NCBI RefSeq assembly: GCF_051401765.1
Contig: NW_027480482.1
Span: 2,752,174-2,816,173, forward strand
Reading direction: 5' to 3'
Source: Calliopsis andreniformis
Taxonomy: Eukaryota > Arthropoda > Insecta > Hymenoptera > Andrenidae
DNA: 64,000 bases
The translations under genes and the position numbers were made by a program. The notes beneath the pieces are model-generated. The model saw only the letters and a program-made list of their open reading frames with translations. It had not been told where the DNA came from and searched no databases. Below, one piece after another: positions 25,861 through 38,950 of the stretch (position 1 is its first letter; the number at the start of each line of letters is the position of its first letter).

Positions 25861-28839
25861 TCAATCCTCAATCCTCAATCTTCAATCCTCAATACTCAAT
25901 CTGCAAACCTCAATCCTCAAACCTCAATCCTCAATCCTCATTCCTCAATCCTCAATACCCAATCCTCAATCCTCAATTCTCAATCCTCAATCCTCAATAT
26001 TGAATCATCAATACTCAATCTTCAATCCTCAATCTTCAATCCTCAATACTCAATCTTCAATCCTCAATCCTCTATCCTCAATCCTCAATCCTCAATCCTC
26101 AGGCATCAATACTCAATCTACAATATTCAATCCTCAATCCTTAATCCTCAATCCACGATCCTCAACCTTCAATACTCAATACTCAATCTTCAACCCTCAA
26201 TCCTCAATCCTCAATCCTCAATCCTCAATCCTCAATATTCAATCCTCAATACTCATTCCTCAATCATCATCCTTAATCCTCAATTCTCAGTCGTCAATCC
26301 TCAATCCTCAATCCTCACTCTTCAACCCTCAATACCCAATCCTCATTCTTCAATCCTCAAACATCAATCCTCAATTCTCAATCCTCAATCCTCAGTCCTC
26401 AGTCGTCGAACATCAATCCCCGACCCTTTGCACTCATCCTCAATCCTCATCCCTCAATCCTCAATCCTCAAACCTAAATCCTCTACCGTCAGTCCTCGTC
26501 CTCAATCCTCAAACCTCAATCCTCAATCCTCAATATTCAATCATCAATTCTCAATCTTCAATCCTCAATCCTCAATCCTCAATCCTCAATCCTCAATCCT
26601 CAATCCTCAATATTCAATCATCAATACTCAATCTTTAACCCTCAATCTTCAATCCTCAATACTCAATCTTCAATCCTCAATCCTCAATCCTCGATCCTCA
26701 ATCCTCTATCCTCAATATTCTATCCTCAATACTCAATCTTCAATCCTCAATCCTCAATCCTCAATATTCAATCATCAATACTCAATCTTCAATCCTCAAT
26801 CCTCAAACCTCAATCCTCAATCCTCATTCTTCAATCCTAAATACCCAATCCTCAATTTCCAATCCTCAATCCTCAATCCTCAATTCTCAATCCTCAATCC
26901 TTAATCCTCAGACCTCAAACATCAATATTCAATCATCAATACTCAATCTTGAATACTCAATCTTCAATCCTCAATACTCAACCTTCAATCCTCAATCCTC
27001 AATCCTCAATCCTCAATCCTCAATCCTCAATTCTCAGGCATCAATACTCAATCTACAATATTCAATCCACAATCCTCAATCCTCAATCCTCAATCCTCGA
27101 TCCTCAATCCTGAATTTTAAACCCTGAATCCTCAATCCTCAATACTCAATCCTCAATCTTCAATCCTCAATACCCAATCTTCAATCCTCAATCCTCAATC
27201 CTCAATCCTCAATCCTCAATCTTCAATCCTCAACACTAATCTTCAATCCTCAATCCCCAATCCTCAGTCCTCAATCCTCATTCTTCAATCCTCAATACCC
27301 AATCCGCAATCTTCAACCCTCAATCCTCAATCCTCAATCCTAATTCCTCAATCCTCATTCTTCAATCCTCAATACCCAATCCTCAATTTCAATCCTCAAT
27401 CCTCAATCCTCATTTCTCAATCCTCAATCTTCAACCCTCAGCCCTCATCCTCCATCCTCAGTACTCAATCCTCTATCCTCAATCTTCAATCCTCAATACT
27501 CAATCTTCGATCCTCATTCCTCAATACTCAATCCTCAATCCTCAATCTTCAATCGCCAATACTCAATCTGCAATCCCCAATACTCAAACCTCAATCCTCA
27601 ATCCTCATTACTCAATCCTCAATACCCAATCCTCAATCCTCAATCCACAATCCTCAATCCTCAATATTCAATCATCAATACTCAATCTTGAATACTCAAT
27701 CTTCAATCCTCAATACTCAACCTTCAATCCTGAATCCTCAATCCTCAATTCTCAGGCATCAATACTCAATCTACAATATTCAATCCACAATCCTCAATCC
27801 TCAATCCTCAGGCATCAATACTCAATCTACAATATTCAATCCACAATCCTTAATCCTCAATCCACAATCCTCAACCTTCAATACTCAATACTCAATCTTC
27901 AATCCTCAATCCTCAATCCTCAATCCTCAATCCTCAATCCTCAATCCTCAATATTCAATCATCAATACTCAATCTTCAATCCTCAATCCTCAATCCTCAA
28001 TCCTCAACCCTCAATCCTCAATCCTCAATCCTCAATCCTCAATCCTCAAGCCTCAATCCTCATTTCTCAATCCTCAATCCTCAGTCCTCAGTCGTCGAAT
28101 CTCAATCCCCGACGCTTAGCACTCATCCTCAATCCTCAGTCCTCAATCCTCAATCCTCAAACCTAAATCCTCTACCGTCAGACCTCGTCCTCAATCCTCA
28201 AACCTCAATCCTCAATCCTCAATATTCAATCATCAATACTCAATCTTCAATCCTCAATCCTGAATCCTCAATCCTCAATCCTCAATCCACAATCCTCAAT
28301 ATTCAATCATCAATACTCAATCTTCAACCCTCAATCTTCAATCCTCAATACTCAATCTTCAATCCTCAATCCTCAATCCTCAATCCTCAATCCTCAATCC
28401 CAATTCCTCAATCCTCATTCTTCAATCCTCAATATCCAATCCTCAATTTCAATCCTCAATCCTCAATCCTCATTTCTCAATCCTCAATCCTCAACCCTCA
28501 GCCCTCATCCTCCATCCTCAGTACTCAATCCTCTATCCTCAATCTTCAATCCTCAATACCCAATCTTCAATCCTCATTCCTCAATCCTCAATCCTCAATC
28601 CTCAATCTTCAATCCTCAATACTCAATCTGCAACCCTCAATCCTCAAACCTCAATCCTCAATCCTCATTCCTCAATCCTCAATACCCAATCCTCAATCCT
28701 CAGTACTCAATCCTCAATCCTCAATCCTCAATCTTCAACCCTGCATCCTCAATCCTCAATCCTCAATCCTCAATATTCAACCCTGAATCCTCAATCCTCA
28801 ATACTCAATCCTCAATCTTCAATCCTCAATACTCAATCT
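25861..28839. repeat. 2,979-base tandem duplication, copy 2
   Basis: Immediately adjacent to copy 1 in the same orientation. The shared sequence runs on about 20 bases past the copy, to 28,859, which is the homology at the exchange point. It is private for GACCTCGTCC near 28,181, where the partner has GTCCTCGTCC. Its second half overlaps the start of the next duplication (27,377 onward), so two duplication steps are nested here. Confidence 0.9.
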
Positions 28840-31800
28840 TCAATCCTCAATCCTCAATCGCCAATCCTCAATCCTCAATTTTCAATCCTCAACACTCAAT
28901 CTACAATCCTCAATCCTCAATCCTCAATCCTCAATCCTCATTCTTCAATCCTCAATACCCAATCTCAATCTTCAATCCTCAATCCTCAATCCTCAATCCT
29001 AATTCCTCAATCCTCATTCTTCAATCCTAAATACCCAATCCTCAATTTCAATCCTCAATCCTCAATCCTCATTTCTCAATCCTCAATCCTCAACCCTCAG
29101 CCCTCATCCTCCATCCTCAGTACTCAATCCTCTATCCTCAATCTTCAATCCTCAATACTCAATCTTCAATCCTCATTCCTCAATCCTCAATCCTCAATCC
29201 TCAATCTTCAATCCTCAATACTCAATCTGCAAACCTCAATCCTCAAACCTCAATCCTCAATCCTCATTCCTCAATCCTCAATACCCAATCCTCAATCCTC
29301 AATTCTCAATCCTCAATCCTCAATATTGAATCATCAATACTCAATCTTCAATCCTCATTCTTCAATCCTCAATACCCAATCCTCAATCTTCAACCCTCAA
29401 TCCTCAATCCTCAATCCTAATTCCTCAATCCTCATTCTTCAATCCTCAATACCCAATCCTCAATTTCAATCCTCAATCCTCAATCCTCATTTCTCAATCC
29501 TCAATCTTCAACCCTCAGCCCTCATCCTCCATCCTCAGTACTCAATCCTCTATCCTCAATCTTCAATCCTCAATACTCAATCTTCGATCCTCATTCCTCA
29601 ATCCTCAATCCTCAATCCTCAATCTTCAATCGCCAATACTCAATCTGCAATCCCCAATACTCAAACCTCAATCCTCAATCCTCATTACTCAATCCTCAAT
29701 ACCCAATCCTCAATCCTCAATCCCCAATCCTCAATCCTCAATATTCAATCATCAATACTCAATCTTGAATACTCAATCTTCAATCCTCAATACTCAACCT
29801 TCAATCCTGAATCCTCAATCCTCAATCCTCAATCCTCAATTCTCAGGCATCAATACTCTATCTACAATATTCAATCCACAATCCTCAATCCTCAATCCTC
29901 AGGCATCAATACTCAATCTACAATATTCAATCCACAATCCTTAATCCTCAATCCACAATCCTCAACTTTCAATACTCAATACTCAATCTTCAATCCTCAA
30001 TCCTCAATCCTCAATCCTCAATCCTCAATCCTCAATCCTCAATATTCAATCCTCAATACTCAATCTTCAATCATCAATCCTCAATCCTCAATTCTCAGTC
30101 GTCAATCCTCAGTCATCAATCCTCAATCTTCAATACTCAATCGTCAATCCTTAGTCCTCAATCCTCAATCCTCGATCCTCGTTCCTCAAACCTCAATCCT
30201 CAACCGTCAGTCCTCGTCCTCAATCCTCAATCCTCAATCCTCAATCCTCAATATTCAATCGACAATACTCAATCATCAATCCTCAATCCTCAAACCTCAA
30301 TCCTCAATCCTCATTCTTCAATCCTAAATACCCAATCCTCAATCTTCAATCCTCAATCCTCAATCCTCAATTCTCAATCCTCAATCCTTAATACTCAGAC
30401 CTCAAACATCAATATTCAACCCTCAGCCCTCGTCCTCAATCCACAACCCTCAATCCTCAGTCCTCAATATTCAATCATCAATATTCAATCTTCAATCCTC
30501 AATCCTCAATCCTCAATCCTCGATCCTCAATCCTCAATTTTCAACCCTGAATCCTCAATCCTCAATACTCAATCCTCAATCTTCAATCCTCAATACCCAA
30601 TCTTCAATCCTCAATCCTCAATCCTCAATCCTCAATCCTCAATCTTCAATCCTCAACACTAACCTTCAATCCTCAATCCCCAATCCTCAGTCCTCAATCC
30701 TCATTCTTCAATCCTCAATACCCAATCCTCAATCTTCAACCCTCAATCCTCAATCCTCAATCCTAATTCCACAATCCTCAATCCTAATTCCACAATCCTC
30801 ATTCTTCAATCCTCAATACCCAATCCTCAATTTCAATCCTCAATCCTCAATCCTCATTTCTCAATCCTCAATCTTCAACCCTCAGCCCTCATCCTCCATC
30901 CTCAGTACTCAATCCTCTATCCTCAATCTTCAATCCTCAATACTCAATCTTCGATCCTCATTCCTCAATCCTCAATCCTCAATCCTCAATCTTCAATCGC
31001 CAATACTCAATCTGCAATCCCCAATACTCAAACCTCAATCCTCAATCCTCATTACTCAATCCTCAATACCCAATACTCAATCCTCAATCCTCAATCCTCA
31101 ATCCTCAATATTCAATCATCAATACTCAATCTTGAATACTCAATCTTCAATCCTCAATACTCAACCTTCAATCCTCAATCCTCAATCCTCAATCCTCAAT
31201 CCTCAATTCTCAGGCATCAATACTCAATCTACAATATTCAATCCACAATCCTCAATCCTCAATCCTCAGGCATCAATACTCAATCTACAATATTCAATCC
31301 ACAATCCTTAATCCTCAATCCACAATCCTCAACCTTCAATACTCAATACTCAATCTTCAATCCTCAATCCTCAATCCTCAATCCTCAATCCTCAATCCTC
31401 AATCCTCAATCCTCAATATTCAATCCTCAATACTCAATCTTCAATCATCAATCCTCAATCCTCAATTCTCAGTCGTCAATCCTCAGTCATCAATCCTCAA
31501 TCTTCAATACTCAATCGTCAATCCTTAGTCCTCAATCCTCAATCCTCGATCCTCGTTCCTCAAACCTCAATCCTCAACCCTCAGTCTTCATCCTCAATCC
31601 TCACACCTCAATCCTCAACCCTCAATATTCAATCATCAACACTCAATCTTCAATCCTCAATCCTCAAACCTCAATCCGCAATCCTCATTCTTCAATACTA
31701 AACACCCAATCCTCAATCCTCAATCCTCAATCCTCAATCCTCAATCCTCAATCTTCAACCCTGAATCCTCAATCCTCAATACTCAATCCTCAATCTTCAA

Positions 31801-31986
31801 TCCTCAATACTCAACCTTCAATCCTCAATCCTCAATCCTCAATCCTCAATATTCAATCATCAATACTCAATCTTCAATCCTCAATCCTCAATCCTCAATT
31901 CCCAATCCTCAATCCTCAATCCTCAATCCTCAATCCTCAATCCTCAATCCTCAATCCTCAATCCTCAATCCTCAATCCTCAATCCT
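27377..31986. repeat. 4.6 kb tandem duplication, copy A
   Basis: It aligns with 31,987-36,581 at offset 4,610 up to about 30,778 and at 4,589 afterwards. The change is 21 bases: copy A repeats TCCTAATTCCACAATCC once more than copy B. Anchors include GTCGTCGAA at 28,091 and 32,701, and CTCAACTTTC at 29,961 and 34,571. Both copies share a one-base deletion (AATCTCAATC instead of AATCCTCAATC) near 28,971 and 33,581, so that deletion predates the duplication. Private changes include CACACCTC near 31,604. Confidence 0.9.
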
Positions 31987-31997
31987 CAATCCTCAAT
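31903..31997. repeat. Pure consensus tract (95 bases)
   Basis: About 13.5 consecutive consensus heptamers with no substitution, the longest uninterrupted run I saw. It spans the junction between the two copies of the 4.6 kb duplication. Elsewhere, runs are typically four to eight monomers before a variant appears. Confidence 0.9.
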
Positions 31998-34900
31998 TTC
32001 AATCCTCAATCCTCAATCCTCATTTCTCAATCCTCAATCTTCAACCCTCAGCCCTCATCCTCCATCCTCAGTACTCAATCCTCTATCCTCAATCTTCAAT
32101 CCTCAATACTCAATCTTCGATCCTCATTCCTCAATACTCAATCCTCAATCCTCAATCTTCAATCGCCAATACTCAATCTGCAATCCCCAATACTCAAACC
32201 TCAATCCTCAATCCTCATTACTCAATCCTCAATACCCAATCCTCAATCCTCAATCCACAATCCTCAATCCTCAATATTCAATCATCAATACTCAATCTTG
32301 AATACTCAATCTTCAATCCTCAATACTCAACCTTCAATCCTGAATCCTCAATCCTCAATTCTCAGGCATCAATACTCAATCTACAATATTCAATCCACAA
32401 TCCTCAATCCTCAATCCTCAGGCATCAATACTCAATCTACAATATTCAATCCACAATCCTTAATCCTCAATCCACAATCCTCAACCTTCAATACTCAATA
32501 CTCAATCTTCAATCCTCAATCCTCAATCCTCAATCCTCAATCCTCAATCCTCAATCCTCAATATTCAATCATCAATACTCAATCTTCAATCCTCAATCCT
32601 CAATCCTCAATCCTCAACCCTCAATCCTCAATCCTCAATCCTCAATCCTCAATCCTCAAGCCTCAATCCTCATTTCTCAATCCTCAATCCTCAGTCCTCA
32701 GTCGTCGAATCTCAATCCCCGACGCTTAGCACTCATCCTCAATCCTCAGTCCTCAATCCTCAATCCTCAAACCTAAATCCTCTACCGTCAGTCCTCGTCC
32801 TCAATCCTCAAACCTCAATCCTCAATCCTCAATATTCAATCATCAATACTCAATCTTCAATCCTCAATCCTGAATCCTCAATCCTCAATCCTCAATCCAC
32901 AATCCTCAATATTCAATCATCAATACTCAATCTTCAACCCTCAATCTTCAATCCTCAATACTCAATCTTCAATCCTCAATCCTCAATCCTCAATCCTCAA
33001 TCCTCAATCCCAATTCCTCAATCCTCATTCTTCAATCCTCAATATCCAATCCTCAATTTCAATCCTCAATCCTCAATCCTCATTTCTCAATCCTCAATCC
33101 TCAACCCTCAGCCCTCATCCTCCATCCTCAGTACTCAATCCTCTATCCTCAATCTTCAATCCTCAATACCCAATCTTCAATCCTCATTCCTCAATCCTCA
33201 ATCCTCAATCCTCAATCTTCAATCCTCAATACTCAATCTGCAACCCTCAATCCTCAAACCTTAATCCTCAATCCTCATTCCTCAATCCTCAATACCCAAT
33301 CCTCAATCCTCAGTACTCAATCCTCAATCCTCAATCCTCAATCTTCAACCCTGCATCCTCAATCCTCAATCCTCAATCCTCAATATTCAACCCTGAATCC
33401 TCAATCCTCAATACTCAATCCTCAATCTTCAATCCTCAATACTCAATCTTCAATCCTCAATCCTCAATCGCCAATCCTCAATCCTCAATTTTCAATCCTC
33501 AACACTCAATCTACAATCCTCAATCCTCAATCCTCAATCCTCAATCCTCATTCTTCAATCCTCAATACCCAATCTCAATCTTCAATCCTCAATCCTCAAT
33601 CCTCAATCCTAATTCCTCAATCCTCATTCTTCAATCCTAAATACCCAATCCTCAATTTCAATCCTCAATCCTCAATCCTCATTTCTCAATCCTCAATCCT
33701 CAACCCTCAGCCCTCATCCTCCATCCTCAGTACTCAATCCTCTATCCTCAATCTTCAATCCTCAATACTCAATCTTCAATCCTCATTCCTCAATCCTCAA
33801 TCCTCAATCCTCAATCTTCAATCCTCAATACTCAATCTGCAAACCTCAATCCTCAAACCTCAATCCTCAATCCTCATTCCTCAATCCTCAATACCCAATC
33901 CTCAATCCTCAATTCTCAATCCTCAATCCTCAATATTGAATCATCAATACTCAATCTTCAATCCTCATTCTTCAATCCTCAATACCCAATCCTCAATCTT
34001 CAACCCTCAATCCTCAATCCTCAATCCTAATTCCTCAATCCTCATTCTTCAATCCTCAATACCCAATCCTCAATTTCAATCCTCAATCCTCAATCCTCAT
34101 TTCTCAATCCTCAATCTTCAACCCTCAGCCCTCATCCTCCATCCTCAGTACTCAATCCTCTATCCTCAATCTTCAATCCTCAATACTCAATCTTCGATCC
34201 TCATTCCTCAATCCTCAATCCTCAATCCTCAATCTTCAATCGCCAATACTCAATCTGCAATCCCCAATACTCAAACCTCAATCCTCAATCCTCATTACTC
34301 AATCCTCAATACCCAATCCTCAATCCTCAATCCCCAATCCTCAATCCTCAATATTCAATCATCAATACTCAATCTTGAATACTCAATCTTCAATCCTCAA
34401 TACTCAACCTTCAATCCTGAATCCTCAATCCTCAATCCTCAATCCTCAATTCTCAGGCATCAATACTCTATCTACAATATTCAATCCACAATCCTCAATC
34501 CTCAATCCTCAGGCATCAATACTCAATCTACAATATTCAATCCACAATCCTTAATCCTCAATCCACAATCCTCAACTTTCAATACTCAATACTCAATCTT
34601 CAATCCTCAATCCTCAATCCTCAATCCTCAATCCTCAATCCTCAATCCTCAATATTCAATCCTCAATACTCAATCTTCAATCATCAATCCTCAATCCTCA
34701 ATTCTCAGTCGTCAATCCTCAGTCATCAATCCTCAATCTTCAATACTCAATCGTCAATCCTTAGTCCTCAATCCTCAATCCTCGATCCTCGTTCCTCAAA
34801 CCTCAATCCTCAACCGTCAGTCCTCGTCCTCAATCCTCAATCCTCAATCCTCAATCCTCAATATTCAATCGACAATACTCAATCATCAATCCTCAATCCT

Positions 34901-36581
34901 CAAACCTCAATCCTCAATCCTCATTCTTCAATCCTAAATACCCAATCCTCAATCTTCAATCCTCAATCCTCAATCCTCAATTCTCAATCCTCAATCCTTA
35001 ATACTCAGACCTCAAACATCAATATTCAACCCTCAGCCCTCGTCCTCAATCCACAACCCTCAATCCTCAGTCCTCAATATTCAATCATCAATATTCAATC
35101 TTCAATCCTCAATCCTCAATCCTCAATCCTCGATCCTCAATCCTCAATTTTCAACCCTGAATCCTCAATCCTCAATACTCAATCCTCAATCTTCAATCCT
35201 CAATACCCAATCTTCAATCCTCAATCCTCAATCCTCAATCCTCAATCCTCAATCTTCAATCCTCAACACTAACCTTCAATCCTCAATCCCCAATCCTCAG
35301 TCCTCAATCCTCATTCTTCAATCCTCAATACCCAATCCTCAATCTTCAACCCTCAATCCTCAATCCTCAATCCTAATTCCACAATCCTCATTCTTCAATC
35401 CTCAATACCCAATCCTCAATTTCAATCCTCAATCCTCAATCCTCATTTCTCAATCCTCAATCTTCAACCCTCAGCCCTCATCCTCCATCCTCAGTACTCA
35501 ATCCTCTATCCTCAATCTTCAATCCTCAATACTCAATCTTCGATCCTCATTCCTCAATCCTCAATCCTCAATCCTCAATCTTCAATCGCCAATACTCAAT
35601 CTGCAATCCCCAATACTCAAACCTCAATCCTCAATCCTCATTACTCAATCCTCAATACCCAATCCTCAATCCTCAATCCTCAATCCTCAATCCTCAATAT
35701 TCAATCATCAATACTCAATCTTGAATACTCAATCTTCAATCCTCAATACTCAACCTTCAATCCTCAATCCTCAATCCTCAATCCTCAATCCTCAATTCTC
35801 AGGCATCAATACTCAATCTACAATATTCAATCCACAATCCTCAATCCTCAATCCTCAGGCATCAATACTCAATCTACAATATTCAATCCACAATCCTTAA
35901 TCCTCAATCCACAATCCTCAACCTTCAATACTCAATACTCAATCTTCAATCCTCAATCCTCAATCCTCAATCCTCAATCCTCAATCCTCAATCCTCAATC
36001 CTCAATATTCAATCCTCAATACTCAATCTTCAATCATCAATCCTCAATCCTCAATTCTCAGTCGTCAATCCTCAGTCATCAATCCTCAATCTTCAATACT
36101 CAATCGTCAATCCTTAGTCCTCAATCCTCAATCCTCGATCCTCGTTCCTCAAACCTCAATCCTCAACCCTCAGTCTTCATCCTCAATCCTCAAACCTCAA
36201 TCCTCAACCCTCAATATTCAATCATCAACACTCAATCTTCAATCCTCAATCCTCAAACCTCAATCCGCAATCCTCATTCTTCAATACTAAACACCCAATC
36301 CTCAATCCTCAATCCTCAATCCTCAATCCTCAATCCTCAATCTTCAACCCTGAATCCTCAATCCTCAATACTCAATCCTCAATCTTCAATCCTCAATACT
36401 CAACCTTCAATCCTCAATCCTCAATCCTCAATCCTCAATATTCAATCATCAATACTCAATCTTCAATCCTCAATCCTCAATCCTCAATTCCCAATCCTCA
36501 ATCCTCAATCCTCAATCCTCAATCCTCAATCCTCAATCCTCAATCCTCAATCCTCAATCCTCAATCCTCAATCCTCAATCC
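31987..36581. repeat. 4.6 kb tandem duplication, copy B
   Basis: Partner of 27,377-31,986. It starts inside a pure consensus tract (31,903-31,997) and ends at the edge of another (36,492-36,581), followed by a CCGCAATATT variant. A private substitution is ACCTTAATCC near 33,251, where copy A has ACCTCAATCC. Sequence related to its second half recurs at 43.3-47.8 kb, so this segment was used at least twice as a source, or all derive from a common older segment. Confidence 0.88.
36492..36581. repeat. Pure consensus tract (90 bases)
   Basis: An uninterrupted consensus run that ends at CCGCAATATT. It marks the 3' end of copy B of the 4.6 kb duplication and recurs at 47,701-47,790, offset 11,209. 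Confidence 0.9.
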
Positions 36582-37567
36582 GCAATATTCAATCCTCAAT
36601 ACTCAATCTTCAATCATCAATCCTCAATCCTCAATTCTCAGTCGTCAATCCTCAGCCATCAATCCTCAATCTTCAATACTCAATCGTCAATCCTTAGTCC
36701 TCAATCCTCAATCCTCAATCATCGTTCCTCAAACCTCAATCCTCAACCCTCAGTCTTCATCCTCAATCCTCAAACCTCAATCCTCAATCCTCAATATTCA
36801 ATCATCAATACTCAATCTTCAATCCCCAATCCTCAAACCTCAATCCTCAATCCACATTCTTCAATCCTAAATACCGAATCCTTAATCTTCAATCCTCAAC
36901 CCTCAATCCTCAATTCTCAATCCTCAATCCTTAATCCTCAGACCTCAAACATCAATATTCAACCCTCAGTCCTCGTCCTCAATCCACAACCCTCAATCCT
37001 CAGTCCTCAATATTCAATCATAAATATTCAATCTTCAATCCTCAATCCTCAATCCTCAATCCTCAATCCTCAATCCTCAGTCTTCAACCCTGAATCCTCA
37101 ATACTCAATCCTCAATCTTCAATCCTCAATACTCAATCTTCAATCCTCAATCCTCAATCGTCAATCCTCAATCCTCAATTTTCAATCCTCAACTATCAAT
37201 CTTCAATCCTCAATCCTCAATCCTCAACCCTCAATCCTCAATCCTCATTCTTCAATCCTCAATACCCAATCCTCAATCTTCAGTCCTCAATCCTCAATCC
37301 TCAATCCTAATTCCTCAATCCTCATTCTTCAATCCTCAATACCCAATCCTCAATTTCTATCCTCAATCCTCAATCCTCATTTCTCAATCCTCAACCCTCA
37401 ACCCTCAGCCCACATCCTCCATCCTCAGTACTCAATCCTCTATCCTCAATCTTCAATCCTCAATACTCAATCTTCAATCCTCATTCCTCAATCCTCAATC
37501 CTCAATCCTCAATCTTCAATCCTCAAACATGAATCCTCAATTCTGAATCCTCAATCCTCAGTCCTCA

Positions 37568-37613
37568 GTCGTCGAACCTCAATCCCCGACCCTTAGCACT
37601 CATCCTCAATCCT
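37568..37613. repeat. CpG block, subtype 4 (GAACCTC, GACCCTTAGCA)
   Basis: Reads GTCGTCGAACCTC then CCCCGACCCTTAGCA. It is found at 37,568, 48,777, 51,377 and 54,487, only in the right half. No CpG block of any subtype occurs at 0-4.9, 28.1-32.7, 42.5-48.7 or 54.5-64 kb. Confidence 0.9.
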
Positions 37614-38289
37614 CGTTCCTCAATCCTCAATCCTCAAACCTAAATCCTCTACCGTCAGTCCTCGTCCTCAATCCTCAAACCTCAATCCTCAATCCTCAAT
37701 ATTCAATCATCAATACTCAATCCTCAATCTTGAATCCTCAATACCCAATCTTCAATCCTCAATCCTCAATCCTCAATCCTCAATCCTCAATCTTCAATCC
37801 TCAACACTAATCTTCAATCCTCAATCCCCAATCCTCAATCCTCAATCCTCATTCTTCAATCCTCAATACCCAATCCTCAATCTTCAATCCTCAATCCTCA
37901 ATCCTCAATCCTAATTCCTCAATCCTCATTCTTCAATCCTCAATACCCAATCCTCAATTTCAATCCTCAATCCTCAATCCTCATTTCTCAATCCTCAATC
38001 TTCAACCCTCAGCCCTCATCCTCCATCCTCAGTACTCAATCCTCTATCCTCAATCTTCAATCCTCAATACTCAATCTTCGATCCTCATTCCTCAATCCTC
38101 AATCCTCAATCCTCAATCTTCAATCGCCAATACTCAATCTGCAATCCCCAATACTCAAACCTCAATCCTCGATCCTCATTACTCAATCCTCAATACCCAA
38201 TCCTCAATCCTCAATCCTCAATCCTCAATCCTCAATATTCAATCATCAATACTCAATCTTGAATCCTCAATCTTCAATCCTCAATACTC

Positions 38290-38950
38290 AACCTTCAATC
38301 CTCAATCCTCAATCCTCAATCCTCAATCCTCAATCCTCAGGCATCAATACTCAATCTACAATATTCAATCCACAATCCTCAATCCTCAATCCTCAGGCAT
38401 CAATACTCAATCTACAATATTCAATCCACAATCCTTAATCCTCAATCCACAATCCTCAACCTTCAATACTCAGTACTCAATCTTCAATCCTCAATCCTCA
38501 ATCCTCAATCCTCAATCCTCAATTCTCAATCCTCAATATTCAATCGTCAATACTCAATCTTCAATCATCAATCCTCATTCCTGAATTCTCAGTCGTCAAT
38601 CCTCAGTCATCAATCCTCAATCTTCAATACTCAATCGTCAATCCTTAGTCCACAATCCTGAATCCTCGATCCTCGTTCCTCAAACCTCAATCCTCAACCC
38701 CCAGTCTTCATCCTCAATCCTCAAACCTCAATCCTCAACCCTCAATATTCAATCATCAATACTCAATCTTCAATCCTCAATCCTCAAACCTCAATCCTCA
38801 ATCCTCATTCTTCAATACTAAACACCCAATCCTCAATCCTCAATCCTCAATCCTCAATCCTCAATCCTCAATCTTCAACACTGAATCCTCAATCCTCAAT
38901 ACTCAATCCTCAATCTTCAATCCTCAATACTCAATCTTCAATCCTCAATC
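38290..38950. repeat. 0.65 kb segment shared with 57,980-58,640
   Basis: Offset 19,690 holds from CTCAGGCATC at about 38,336 and 58,026 through AATATTCAATCGTC to AACACCCAATCC at 38,821 and 58,511. It is the most distant close match I could trace on the right side. It shows that segments of the middle of the array also reached the 55-64 kb region. Confidence 0.75.

Larger units (their letters stand above)
35840..38070. repeat. 2.2 kb segment, copy 1 (partner 11.2 kb downstream)
   Basis: It aligns with 47,060-49,275 at offset 11,209 (11,216 near the 5' end because of one monomer). Anchors are TAAACACCC at 36,289 and 47,498, CAGCCATCA at 36,653 and 47,862, GTCGTCGAAC at 37,568 and 48,777, and CTTGAATCC near 37,729 and 48,938. 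The match stops near 38,070, where this copy has TCTTCGATCC and the partner has a run of consensus monomers. Confidence 0.85.

Noticed and set aside
29326..34937. Pair of identical 333-codon frames as a possible duplicated gene
   Set aside because: They are copies of satellite within the 4.6 kb duplication; frame conservation is expected from DNA identity alone.
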